Part shown: in pieces, positions 45,894-56,276 of the stretch
How positions within the stretch are numbered: the stretch's first letter is position 1
Layout of the letters: each line of letters opens with the position of its first letter
Source of the DNA: Lyophyllum atratum
Lineage: Eukaryota > Basidiomycota > Agaricomycetes > Agaricales > Lyophyllaceae
Length of the DNA: 64,000 bases
Direction of reading: 5' to 3'
Assembly (NCBI GenBank): GCA_014905825.1
Contig: JACGCN010000001.1
Location: 2,046,001-2,110,000 of the forward strand
Made by a program: the position numbers and the translations under genes
The notes under the pieces: model-generated
The model's database searches: none
What the model saw: only the letters and a program-made list of their open reading frames with translations
Told to the model about the DNA's origin: nothing

Positions 45894-48807
45894 ATGGGCG
45901 AATCCACTACGTTTGCAGTCCATCGCTGTCGCTTTGTCGACTTTACGCCGTCTGCTATCACTGCCCTTGCCTTCCCACCTTTACCTCTCCCTCCTATCTC
46001 ACCCAAGGGCAAAAAAGCAACATCCGGAAACCAGCCTTCGCGCTTTGGCACTCTCGCCGTCGGACATGCCAATGGAAACATCGATCTATGTGAATGGGCT
46101 GGCGAAGAACGCGAGTATCAGTCGTCTCAGGCTTGGGTAATACGAAAAGTGCGTAAATACGCCGTCACATCTAGATTGTGAGGCTCATATAATGGCGTAG
46201 ACACTCCCAGGTCCCTATCCCTCGAAAGTAGATTCCATCACCTTTGTGATCCGCCATCCAGACGACTTTGATGCAGACGATGTTCCATCATGTTCTGACC
46301 TTCGGCTCTTCAGCTCTGGAGGAGGCAGTGAGCTGCTGGAATGGGATATGGATCGTGCCTGTGTCCGAGTATGTCAAACACAAACCATCTTAGAATTGTA
46401 TATTTCTGATGCAGAGTAGAGAACTATTAGCTCTCAGGGTGGCGCGATATGGTGCATGGCAGCCAATCCAGCCTCAACCCTACTTGCGCTGGGCTGCGAG
46501 GATGGCACCGTTCGGCTTCTGTCCCTTGCTAACGACACTCTGACGCATCACCGTCGTTTTGACAGAGTAAAATGCCGAGTTCTAAGCGTTGCTTGGGGAC
46601 CTCCCATACCACAGTATCCCCATAAACGGGATTCCGGCGCTGCAGACGATACCGATAGCGACGACGAGGAGGATACCTGGAATGATTCATGGCTAGTGAC
46701 GGGTGGTTCCGACAGCAGCATCAGGAAATGGGATGTCTCGACCGGTCGGGTCATTGATCGAATGGGGACGGACAAAGTGAGAGGGGAGCGCACTTTGGTG
46801 TGGACAGTTGGCGTGCTTGGGTTGGTTTCATCCATAATACATGAATTATCGCCGCTGAGTCATTTCTTCTCTGCAGTGATGGAACCATAGTATCCGGAGA
46901 TTCACTGGGAATGGTCAAATTTTGGGATTCTCGTACTTGTACTCAGCTACAAAGTTTCCAAGGACACGGTGCGGATGTTCTCTGCTTAACTGTAGGCCCC
47001 GTACGTGTTTTCTGTACGTTTTGCTTGCACATTCTGACGAGTTAACTACAGGATGGGAACACAGTCTTTACGTCTGGCGTGGACCAAAAAACATCATTAT
47101 TCTCTCTGGTTAAGACTGGTAATCCCGACCTGGCATCGAATCCTCTCGTGGGGTCCTCAAATCGATGGATCCACTCATGTTCACGGAGGATGCACTCGCA
47201 CGACGTACGCGCCCTGGCTACCTGGCCTCCGTACACTACTCTTCCTGCCTCGCATAGACGACATTTTCCCATGAACATTGCGCCCATACTTGCATCTGGA
47301 GGTCTTGACATGTCTGTAGTCGTGACACCTGCCGCTCTTCCCTCTTCCACACTTGTGAAAACCATCAACCCCTTATCTACGAGCGCTCATTGCATTTTCG
47401 AAGACTCCTACCACCGACGGTTGGCGTACAGTTCGGGGCCGTCGGGTACCTCTGCCATACAGGTCGCGCGAAGGGCACGGCTAGTGTCTTGTATGCGGGA
47501 TGCCGGCGTGAGTGTGTGGCGGATCAAGGCTAGGCCATCTGGAGATGAGGAGGACCTCTCTGAGGTTGAGGCGCCAAGACTGGAATCTCAACCCGCAGCA
47601 TGGGAGAAGGTCCTAGACATGGACTTGAACGTCACCACGAATTTGCTGGCTAGTAGCATCTCTGATGATGGACGGTGGCTCGTGGTCTCCGATTTGTACG
47701 AAACTAAACTGTTTTCCCTCACCACCGATGTAAGCCGTCCTCAACGAAGAGTTTATATTGACCTGGCTAACATTGGCATTAGGTCAAGGACCGACTTAAT
47801 ATCCGACGGATACGAGATTTCTCTTCTATTCTGCAGTCCCATATACCTGGTTCGACCACTTCTTCGACGGGTGGTCAGGCCTTCCGCTTCACACCAGACT
47901 CTTCGAAGTTGGTGATGTCCACCGCAATCTCGTCGTACATTCTCGTAATCGACCTCATGGGTGAGAAACCACGCGTTCTGCGCAGGTTCGACCATCACCG
48001 CTCCAAAGATTCCATCGTGCGGGATCGCGTTGTGAAGGGGCTCAAGACAGATGATGATGTGCAGATGGGAGATGCAACATCCGAGGAAGAGGAGGACAGC
48101 TCTGCTCCTGCTGTTACCAGCGTACTCCGGATATCTATCAGTCCCGATGGGCAATGGCTAGCAACTTCTGACGATCGTGCTCGGACGCACATCTTCAACC
48201 TGGATTCAATACAGGTTATTCATCATTCGTTGCCATCTGGGGAATATTGCTGATGTTCTCCTCTTTCTAGCACCATAGCGTCCTGCCGTCGTTCTCCAAA
48301 CCTGTACAAGTCCTCACCTTTGACCCGAAGCGTCCAGACATTCTCATAATGGCGTTCCCCGACAATTCACTCCAAGTCTACAACGTCGAGTCTCGCCAGT
48401 TCCCCGCGTGGGGAAAGGAGCTCTGCAACAGTCTCCCCAAGCGCTTTACGAATGCACACGACCCGGTCCTGGGTGTGACGTTCGACCCCGCCGAAGCTTC
48501 ACTTGGGGTGCGTGCTACGCCACGATATGCGCTTTTCTGGGGTTCAACGTGGATATGCAAACTGTCCCTGAACGACTCTACTCCCGGCGGACTGAACAAA
48601 AAACGACGGAGAGAGAGCGTGAAGCTTTCCGCGCCGTCATTCACCGACGACACGCGCGGGGAATGTAAAATGATAACGCATTATCGGCCGATCCTGCATG
48701 TGGACTTCCTGGCAGGCGGGGAGCTGATCGTCGTGGAACGTCCCTTGGTTGATGTTCTTTCCGACCTGCCACCTGCTTACTTCAAGCATAAATATGGTAC
48801 ATCATGA
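45894..48807 (+). CDS. UTP4: U3 snoRNA-associated WD40 protein Utp4 (cirhin)
   Basis: A multi-exon WD40 protein. It starts MGESTTFAVHRCRFVDFTPSA, the conserved Utp4 opening with an early repeat ITALAF...LAVGHANGNIDLCEW. Further repeats include SSGGGSELLEWD, LALGCEDGTVRLLSL, LVTGGSDSSIRKWDVSTGRV, IVSGDSLGMVKFWDSRT and a C-terminal set (WLATSDDRARTHIFNLDS, ILIMAFPDNSLQVYNVES) before KYGTS at the end. In the family Utp4 is part of the t-UTP/UTP-A complex, which binds nascent pre-rRNA in the nucleolus for small-subunit processing. Acidic loops (DDTDSDDEEDTW; SEEEEDSS) are typical. The gene shares a promoter with TIM10 and is convergent with the Mpv17-type gene 202 bp away. Confidence 0.92.
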
Positions 48808-49009
48808 TTATCTACATTGTGCACTGTATTTCCTTGCTCTATTTACGTTGATGTTTTATCTGTAGGCAATGTTTTGGGAGGGTGAAGATACCGATCATAA
48901 AAGTAAAAATGGCTAATGCTACAAATGGGGTTTGAAGAGTATTAAATAGTCGACAGTAGTGTGAGCTTTGATAGCTCTCTAGCTTATTCCTGTAAAGTCC
49001 ACATCTCGC

Positions 49010-49953
49010 TTATGTAGGGGATTTTCGTCGCGGTGCGCCTTCTTTATCCATTCTTTCGTCCTCTCTGGACGGAATTGTCAATCCCTGTATATTTAGAGTA
49101 GTAGAAGAAGAGTACCTACCTTGCATTAAGAAGGGAGAGATACAGCGTCCAGAAGACGCCGCAAGTGGATTGGAATGGCACACGATAAGGAAGGGGCATG
49201 TACCGGAAATTGATAAGCTTCGAATATGTAAGCTCGGTGCATGGCTAGGTGATAGGAAGGCTGCGAGCATACCTGTGCAATAGGCCATACCTTCCAGTTT
49301 GTCAACAAGGCCGGCATATAAAGGTCAGCAAACTTCTCTTTTATTTGCCGTGGGTTTCTCTTCTCCATGATGCCCATTGCCCCTAAGAAGACTCCGAGCT
49401 AAAGCTTCGCCGTCAGCGAACACGCTGCAAGGTTTTCAAAGACGTGACATACACCGATCGGTGCCCTACGGAGCAAAGGTTAGAGAGAGGTTTAAACTGA
49501 ATACGGCAGAGGACTCACAGAATCAACTGGTCGCATGCGACCCTCTTCGACAGAGCCTTTATGCTCACCTTATCAGAGCCAGGAGTTGTGCGGAGGGGGA
49601 ACCAGCGTTCGAGATGGCTGTTCCAACGGCCAAGAAATGGGCCTAGGGGTCCTCATTAGTATAATATCCTGTATACCTTATCCTTTACTCACTAATGGTA
49701 AAACCGAAGACGAAGAAACGCAGAGTTCGAGTGAGGTCATAAGGACGATAAGCGTCCTTCTGACCAAGCTGGAATGATAAGGTCAGAAGGGCACATAATA
49801 ATTTTCTTTTCGAAAGGCGCGTACTGTTCTTTCAGTGACCTGCGCCACAAAATCGCCGAGAGAGTTAAGACAGCCTCCTGTGAGGGCTAACGTGATGTTA
49901 GGATGTGTGTCGAAAGAGTGCTGATAAGCACGAGCAAGGGTGACGGTCGCCAT
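49010..49953 (-). CDS. Mpv17/PMP22-family membrane protein
   Basis: About 205 residues from seven exons. It starts MATVTLARAYQHSFDTHPNI with LTGGCLNSLGDFVAQ, continues DLTRTLRFFVFGF, WFPLRTTPGSDK, VACDQLILAPIG, LGVFLGAMGIMEKR and the family signature ADLYMPALLTNWKVWPIAQ, then INFRYMPLPYRVPFQS, VFWTLYLSLLNAREDE and ends APRRKSPT. Length and four hydrophobic segments match Mpv17, yeast Sym1 and peroxisomal PMP22. These sit in the mitochondrial inner or peroxisomal membrane and influence metabolite or ion passage; which organelle applies here is not visible. The last intron was placed so that the tail reads NAREDERMDK, as in homologues. The 362 bp to the next gene's start include a TATA box. Confidence 0.88.
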
Positions 49954-50185
49954 AAGTTGTGGATAAAGATGAGTGGCGGCGAGAATATGGCTTTAAGTAG
50001 TGGGCGCAATGGAGACGACGTGGTCCATGGTGTCAGTGGAGATGGAGTACTGACGAAATTCGAATCTTTCCCGAGCCCCACCCTCTAATTTACTAATTAC
50101 AATACTGTACGATCACATGACCAGCGCGACGCGCTTAGAACCAAACTCGTCACTATATCCCGATTTGGTCAGCCACCCCGCCCAG

Positions 50186-50192
50186 TATAAAA
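50186..50192 (+). promoter_or_regulatory. TATA box of the His/Asp-rich secreted protein gene
   Basis: TATAAAA lies 124 bases upstream of ATG 50316, in CCCAGTATAAAACGG. A strong TATA box is unusual among the neighbouring housekeeping genes and fits an inducible gene. Confidence 0.5.
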
Positions 50193-50315
50193 CGGTCGCG
50201 TTTGCCTCTTCTCGCGGATAGCCTCGTTCTTTCTCTTACCACCACTACTATCGTTCATCAAGGACACATCCTATTTAACTACTTTACATAACTCCACATT
50301 ACTATATCCTACAAA

Positions 50316-51050
50316 ATGCCATCCACCTCTTTAATTCTTACCTTGACGCTCATTGCCCTTCACACCACACTCACCGCCGCCGTGCCTGTCCACAATTCCG
50401 ACAACGCATACACCGAGGGAGGAGGCCATGCTTCTGGTGGCGATGTCGACAGCGACCCCCTTCACGGCCCGCTACGCGGTCTTCTTGGCGGTGGTCTCGT
50501 CGATGTCCTTTCCCGTAAGTCAAAATCGCTGATCTATGGGCCCGCCGTATTGATAGGTCATCTATAGACAACGCCGGCGATGGAGGTGACGCTGATTCAG
50601 GCAACGCATTGGGTGGTATTCCAGGACTGAACCCGAAATGGATGGGCTGGGCTCATGGTGGCGGGGACAATAATGGGAATGCCTACACGGGGCCGGGCGG
50701 GAAGGCTCCTGGTGGTTCTGTAAAAGGTGCGAAAGGCATCATCAGCATACTTTCGGGTACGTCAATCCCTCTGCTATGTTGATCTCCATTGACAGATCGC
50801 GCATATAGGCAACGCTGGTGACGGAGGTGATGCTGAGAGTGGTTCCGCATTCGGTGGCGGCGGCGGCTTTGGAGACGACAGCGACGAAGGCCGTGAGCAT
50901 CGCAACGACGACGACGGTCATGAGCACCACGACGATGGCGATGGCCATGAGCACCACGAAGACGACCACGGCCAGAGCCACGGAGACCACCACAGCCACC
51001 ACGATCATGGAGACCACCACTCACATCGTGACGAAGACTGCGATTGCTAG
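50316..51050 (+). CDS. secreted His/Asp/Gly-rich protein, unknown function
   Basis: Three exons. A clear signal peptide (MPSTSLILTLTLIALHTTLT then AAVPV) is followed by a Gly-rich body. Each of the two introns is followed by a copy of the same motif, NAGDGGDADSGNALGG and NAGDGGDAESGSAFGG, preceded by VLS or ILS, so exons 2 and 3 look duplicated. The C-terminal half of exon 3 is dominated by HEHHDDGDGH, DHHSHHDHGDHHSH-type runs and ends DEDCDC. That tail is likely to bind divalent metal ions such as Zn, Cu or Ni, an inference from composition. No enzyme domain is recognised. Intron phases are both 1, which is what allows in-frame exon duplication. Confidence 0.8.
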
Positions 51051-51253
51051 ATGCACCTTGGGATGGAAGCAGGGCGAGCTGGATAGAATGGAGAGGATCA
51101 AAATGTATCACCACAGCACACAGTATCTCACCACATGTACAACACCGCACGTTCGGGGCAGCCTGGGTATGTATTCACTAGCCAACCAATTGTATCAGTA
51201 TGTAGACGGAACAGGCTGCACATTTCTAAAGAACGAGGAAAGCTGGTTGAGGG

Positions 51254-52185
51254 TCACAACAGTCGCAGCTTCCCCGTCACCTCGTTGATCAAAGCGACCG
51301 GCGCCGGGCCAATGCCCAAGACTGTCCTGGTGCCCTCTTCCACCTGTGTCAAGCCCCTGTGACGACGATCAGGACGAATCCTACCACAGCGCAACATAGA
51401 CCTACATGTCCGTGATCGAACGCGCGCATAGGTTTAGGCTCTTCGCAATGGCTTCTAACTCCAAGATTTGATCTTCTGATGTCGCCTTGAGAGCAATTTT
51501 GGCTTGACTGCAGAGAACACGCTTTAGAAGAGACAACCCGTCGTTCGGATTACATACCCAGTATTTTCCCAGTGTTGGACGAGCTGATAACAATGGTAAG
51601 CAGCATGATTGAATGGAAAACAGGCCTTATACTTTGGGATTGGTTTTTACGAGAGCCTTGTAGCAAGCCAGTGTCGCGTGCCTCATCGGCAGGGTTAATC
51701 GCTGGAGAGGATATGATGGTCACAGAGTACTCACCCACATCTTTAGTGGACGGTTCAGCATCGAAGTCTCGGATGTGCCAGGAAGGACTTACTGTGCTGC
51801 TATTTTTCCTGAGGTCATTTTCAAATCCGTCCTCACGACAAGCACCTTTACAGAGGAGCGAAACAAATAATTATTACGACCTAACAAGTAAAATATCGGA
51901 CGAAAGCGTACAAGTTTGCATTGTCCCATGAAACCAGCCCGAATAGCAGAAAGATCTCCATCTGCAATATCCTCCGCCTCATCTTCATTATCTTCAACGG
52001 GTGTTTCTGTGGTGGGCGCGTCGTTTGACTGTATCGAGCGCTGGGAGCCTACATGGAAGCCGAGGCCCAGCGAGGTGACCGACAGGACTACAGCCAATGC
52101 AACTACAGGGCATAATTCAACGCACGGGGGGAGGGAACGTATTCGAGAGCTTACTTGGTGCAATCCAGTGATTTGAGGGTAGCAT
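51254..52185 (-). CDS. PTH2: peptidyl-tRNA hydrolase Pth2
   Basis: It starts at 52185 (MLPSNHWIAP), with an intron before a hydrophobic segment ALAVVLSVTSLGLGFHVGS, the N-terminal membrane anchor of eukaryotic Pth2. An acidic linker (DNEDEAEDIADG) leads to the catalytic domain: VLVVRTDLKMTSGKIAAQ, HATLACYKALVKTNPK, QHWENTGQAKIALKATSED, LEAIAKSLNLCARSITD, GLTQVEEGTRTVLGIGPAP and the end NEVTGKLRLL (stop 51254-51256). The enzyme frees tRNA from peptidyl-tRNA released by stalled ribosomes and sits on the mitochondrial outer membrane in yeast. The usual AQCSHATL reads AQ-HATL with the splice sites I chose, so that exon junction is uncertain. Divergent from HAS1 (165 bp). Confidence 0.87.
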
Positions 52186-52350
52186 GAAGATAGGTTCGGC
52201 AAACTCCGCCAAACAACTATTTTCCCTTAGCCTTCATCTCGATCGTTCAGTGACTGAGCTTGACCGCCAGTGGAGACCCTTTTTATTCCAACGCTAGGCA
52301 GGCCTCCATACACATCTATCCATCTGGTTACCCCTAATCCCATTTCAAAA

Positions 52351-54274
52351 ATGACAACCGCTGAGGAAGTCTCGATACCGACTGCAACTCCCAATGAAAG
52401 TGTTCCAGGACGGGAGCCTTTTTCCTCGCTCGACCTATCGGAACAAACCACTCGAGCTCTCGCTTCCATGGGTCTCACTACCATGACACAGATCCAAGCA
52501 AAGTCAATACCTCTGCTTCTGGCAGGAAAGGATGTCCTGGGTGCTGCCCGAACCGGATCGGGGAAAACTCTGGCCTTCTTGATCCCTGCCGTGGAATTGC
52601 TGCACAGACTGAAGTTTAAACCTCTAAATGGTGCGTATCCTCGTACTACAACATTAGCGGGGTCATTAAAGTGTTGCAACTGATACCATAGGGACTGGAA
52701 TTGTCATCGTTTCGCCAACGCGTGAATTGGCTCTGCAAATATTTGGTGTGGCGAAGGACCTCATGGCTCATCATTCACAAACATTTGGAATCGTCATGGG
52801 TGGTGCAAATCGGAGAGCTGAAGCCGACAAACTTGCGAAGGGTGTTAATCTGTTGGTTGCGACGCCTGGACGGTTATTGGATCATTTGGAGGTGAGTAAT
52901 CCATTTTATCATTCGACTGGTGTCTGATGGTATGGAGAAAGAATACCAAAGGCTTCGTGTTCCGAAACTTGAAAGGCCTGATTATTGACGAGGCTGACCG
53001 GATATTGGAAGTTGGGTTCGAGGAGGAGATGAAGAAGATTATCAGGATTTTACCGAATGGTGCGTTTCGGCTGCCTCGTGGCCATTTGTTACCCGTACTT
53101 ACGGAGGCATTGTAGAAAATCGCCAGTCAATGCTCTTCTCTGCAACCCAGACCACGAAAGTTACAGATCTTGCACGAATATCACTTCGACCTGGTCCTGT
53201 GCACGTTGATGTTGACAAGGAAGAGACAACGAGCACCGTATCGACGTTATCACAAGGATACGTCGTGTGTCCCTCTGAACGACGGTTCTTGCTCCTTTTC
53301 ACCTTCCTCAAAAAGAACTTGAAGAAGAAAGTCATTGTCTTCTTCTCAAGTTGTAACTCAGTCAAATACCACGGAGAACTACTGAATTACATTGACGTTC
53401 CTGTACTGGACCTTCATGTGTGTCTCATATCTCCTCTTGCCGCAGAATTGATTGCTCACCTTCAATTGCAATACTTAGGGAAAACAAAAGCAGCAAAAGC
53501 GCACCAACACCTTTTTTGAGTTCATCAACGCAGAATCCGGCATCCTTCTCTGTACAGACGTCGCGGCTCGTGGACTCGACATTCCACGCGTGGACTGGAT
53601 AGTGCAGTACGATCCTCCAGATGACCCACGGGACTACATCCATCGTGTCGGCCGGACAGCGCGTGCAGGAAAGGTTGGGAAGAGTCTACTCTTCTTGTTG
53701 GAGAGCGAGCTCGGTTTCCTGCGGTATCTAAAGCAAGCCAAGGTCCCGCTGAACGAGTTCAGTTTCCCTGCGGACCGGATATCCAATGTCCAAAGCCAGG
53801 TACGTCTAATTTTCGATTTATCTGTGGGGATAAGCTGACGATAAATTACAGCTGGAAAAATTGCTACAGAAGAACTACTTCCTACATCAGTCCGCAAAGG
53901 ACGGATTCCGGTCATACCTGCAGGCATACGCGTCGTATTCGCTGAAGAAGATCTTTGATGTGAATGCGTTGGATCTGGCAAAAGTAGGGAAGGCATTTGG
54001 CTTCGCAGTCCCACCACGAGTGAATTTGAGCATTGGACCGGGGAAAACGACAGCATCGAAGACCGGCAGGAAACGGACTCGAGACGCTGAAGATGAGGCA
54101 GAAGTAGACGGGGGTGAGGAGGAGGCGGGAGAGGAGGAGGTTGTAGATTCACGGAAAGATCAGAAGCGGAGTAAGGAGCGGCGGATAGAGACACATGGAC
54201 GGAAAAAGGTGGACAAGGAGGTGTACCGGCAGCAGGACAAGCTGAAAGGCGCTGACCAGCAGTGGAGTCGATGA
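52351..54274 (+). CDS. HAS1: DEAD-box ATP-dependent RNA helicase Has1
   Basis: Seven exons. It starts [20 protein letters not shown]; then [15 protein letters not shown] with Q-motif TQIQAKSIP, Walker [43 protein letters not shown] in [21 protein letters not shown], then the second RecA domain [29 protein letters not shown] and [10 protein letters not shown]. The stretch [20 protein letters not shown] and NLSIGP is typical of Has1/DDX18. A Lys/Glu-rich tail ends GADQQWSR. Has1 unwinds snoRNA-pre-rRNA contacts and is needed for both ribosomal subunits, in the nucleolus. The upstream in-frame stretch lacks a better ATG. Tandem with the TMEM33-type gene 177 bp downstream. Confidence 0.93.
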
Positions 54275-54451
54275 GATGATGATGTAATACTACACGTAGT
54301 TTATGGGTATTTGACCTTTTCCACGCGGCTGTGACGTGACAGTGGGCACGTTTGGGTTGAACGTCAGCACACTGGTTCCGCTCATCCACGATCCTCCACA
54401 CGAACCTCTCTTCCATTGCTGTTTGTATCTTATCATCTATCGTCCCTACCT

Positions 54452-55597
54452 ATGGCTACCACACAAGTAAGGTCCTTTTTGGCAGCTCAGAACATCCAGG
54501 CGCTGAGGTAGCACTTTTCCTGACAGCATTATCTGTGGGCATCAGGCCATTTTCTGCTGCTAGTAGCCTCCTTGCGCTACTTCGTAGCCTGGATCACTTT
54601 CAAGAGCGTCTCTGCCTGGTGGTACAAAGGTGTGTGGTGATATGTTCTAAGCGCCCTCTTGCGCTAACGCGGATATCCCGCAGCAAGCTACACAGGTGCC
54701 CTCATCAGTTATGCCATCGTTTGCCAGTATGTTTTTTGTTCACTCCGGCGCTTAAATGCTCAAATAATTTGTTCTTCGCAGAAAATCGCTCGGAGTGCGT
54801 AAAAATAATCAGGATACGACGTAGCAAGACTTCTAACAACCTTACAGACTCCCCAACCCAATGGCGCCTTCATCCGTCGCGCTATGCTCGATGAGGTGAA
54901 TCGCATTTCAATTCAAATAGGACTCTAAACTAATCACATGGCGTAGAACGTCCAATACTTCCTCCTCGCGTTCTTCTGGTGGTCTTCCAAACCCATTGCT
55001 GGTGTGTTTGGAGGAGTGTCGCGCATGCCTTGCCAATTGACACCGCCTATATTTTACAGTGACCTTGTTGCCTTACATGATCTTCTCGCTCTTCCACGCC
55101 TTGACGTTTATCCGCACGACGTTAATGCCGCAGTTCCTTCCTCCTGGACCTCCCGCGTCTGCAAACGGAGCACCTCAACCGCATCCTGTTGCCAAGAGGC
55201 TTCAAGTCTGGGTTAAAGGTGACCGGTGCTACTATGAATTTGCGAAGATGGAGGAGCTGACCCAGTATGTACAGCTAACTACGACACTGCCATGAGGGTT
55301 GTTGCCTACACCGAACTGGTCATCTTCGTCCGCGTCCTCCTCGGAGCCATCACCTTCCAAAACTCGCTGATCTCCCCTATCATCTACGCGCACTTCTTGC
55401 GCCAGCGTTATTACCAGTCGGCCTTCACCCGTGAGGCCATCGCCGCCACCACGACACGCGTCGACGCGTTTGTCAGGAAGCCGGGTAATCCGCCTATGCT
55501 GGTTCAGGTGTGGGACAAGGCTCAGATGTTGGCCACGCGCTGGGTTGGTACTTCGTTGACGCCCAATGCGGCTGCTGGGGCTGCGCCACGACGATAA
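54452..55597 (+). CDS. TMEM33/Pom33/Tts1-family ER and nuclear-envelope membrane protein
   Basis: Seven or more exons separated by short introns. Starts MATTQ and contains hydrophobic segments LLALLRYFVAWITFKSVSAW, ASYTGALISYAIVCQ, NVQYFLLAFFWWSSKPIA, TLLPYMIFSLFHALTFIRTT and YTELVIFVRVLLGAITFQNS, followed by ISPIIYAHFLRQRYYQS and a C-terminus ending AAAGAAPRR at 55595. This pattern matches TMEM33 (animals), Pom33/Per33 (budding yeast) and Tts1 (fission yeast), which shape tubular ER and help nuclear pore distribution. Three to four membrane helices and a C-terminal amphipathic region are expected. Several exons are below 100 bases, so exact borders are approximate. Confidence 0.85.
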
Positions 55598-55807
55598 TGA
55601 GTTGGATAGTTACTCTACGTGAACGCTATTATCGACCAGACGTGCTAACATTAGATTGTACTTGGGTGATACTCAGGCGCTTTGAATCCTAATTTTCCGA
55701 ATGCGGTCGAGAATGAGACATTCGATGACGACTGCACGACGTCATCCTCCACTCAATGCAAGCCTATATAACCATTGCTACCACTTCATTTATTCTCCAT
55801 TATAAAC

Positions 55808-56165
55808 ATGCATTCGCCTTCAATCACATCTTCAGTCTCAAATTTCGTTAGCGCGGTAGCTGGCATCGTGATGTCGCTGTTGCAGTCGGTCTTCGCCGTC
55901 TTCCAGGCCATCTTCGCCCTCGGCGCAGATATAATACACAGTGTCCTATCATTGGGACAGCACCTCGTGGCAATGGTCCTCGACCTGTTCCAAGGCGTCT
56001 TTGGCTTCGTAGCAGGTTTGTGTCTCCCTGCCTGGCGCCTTTTAGCATGGTGCTCATGCTCCAACAGCCAATATTGTCGCAATAGGCGTGCTAGGCGTTG
56101 GATATTATATCTACACGCAAACCCAGGCTCGACGGGGGCGGAGAACGGGCATAGTGCAGAAATAA
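55808..56165 (+). CDS. small membrane protein, unknown function
   Basis: Two exons give about 100 residues: MHSPSITSSVSNFVSAVAGI, a long hydrophobic run of two or three helices with regular Phe/Val/Leu spacing (QSVFAVFQAIFALGADI; LVAMVLDLFQGVFGFVA), an intron in the codon after FVA, then NIVAIGVLGVGYYIYTQ and a basic tail ending GIVQK. A TATATA element lies at 55765-55770, about 40 bases before the ATG. I do not recognise a family. The regular 11-residue-like spacing suggests amphipathic helices that could lie along a membrane. No cleavable signal peptide is apparent. Confidence 0.7.
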
Positions 56166-56276
56166 GCTGTTCGGGTTTTACTCAGTATTAGCCGTAGAGA
56201 TTGTGCGCCACCGAATGTAAACAGACACCAACTTGATAAAGTCGTCGAGCTGTCCCGGATAGTTTTGTCTGAGCCC

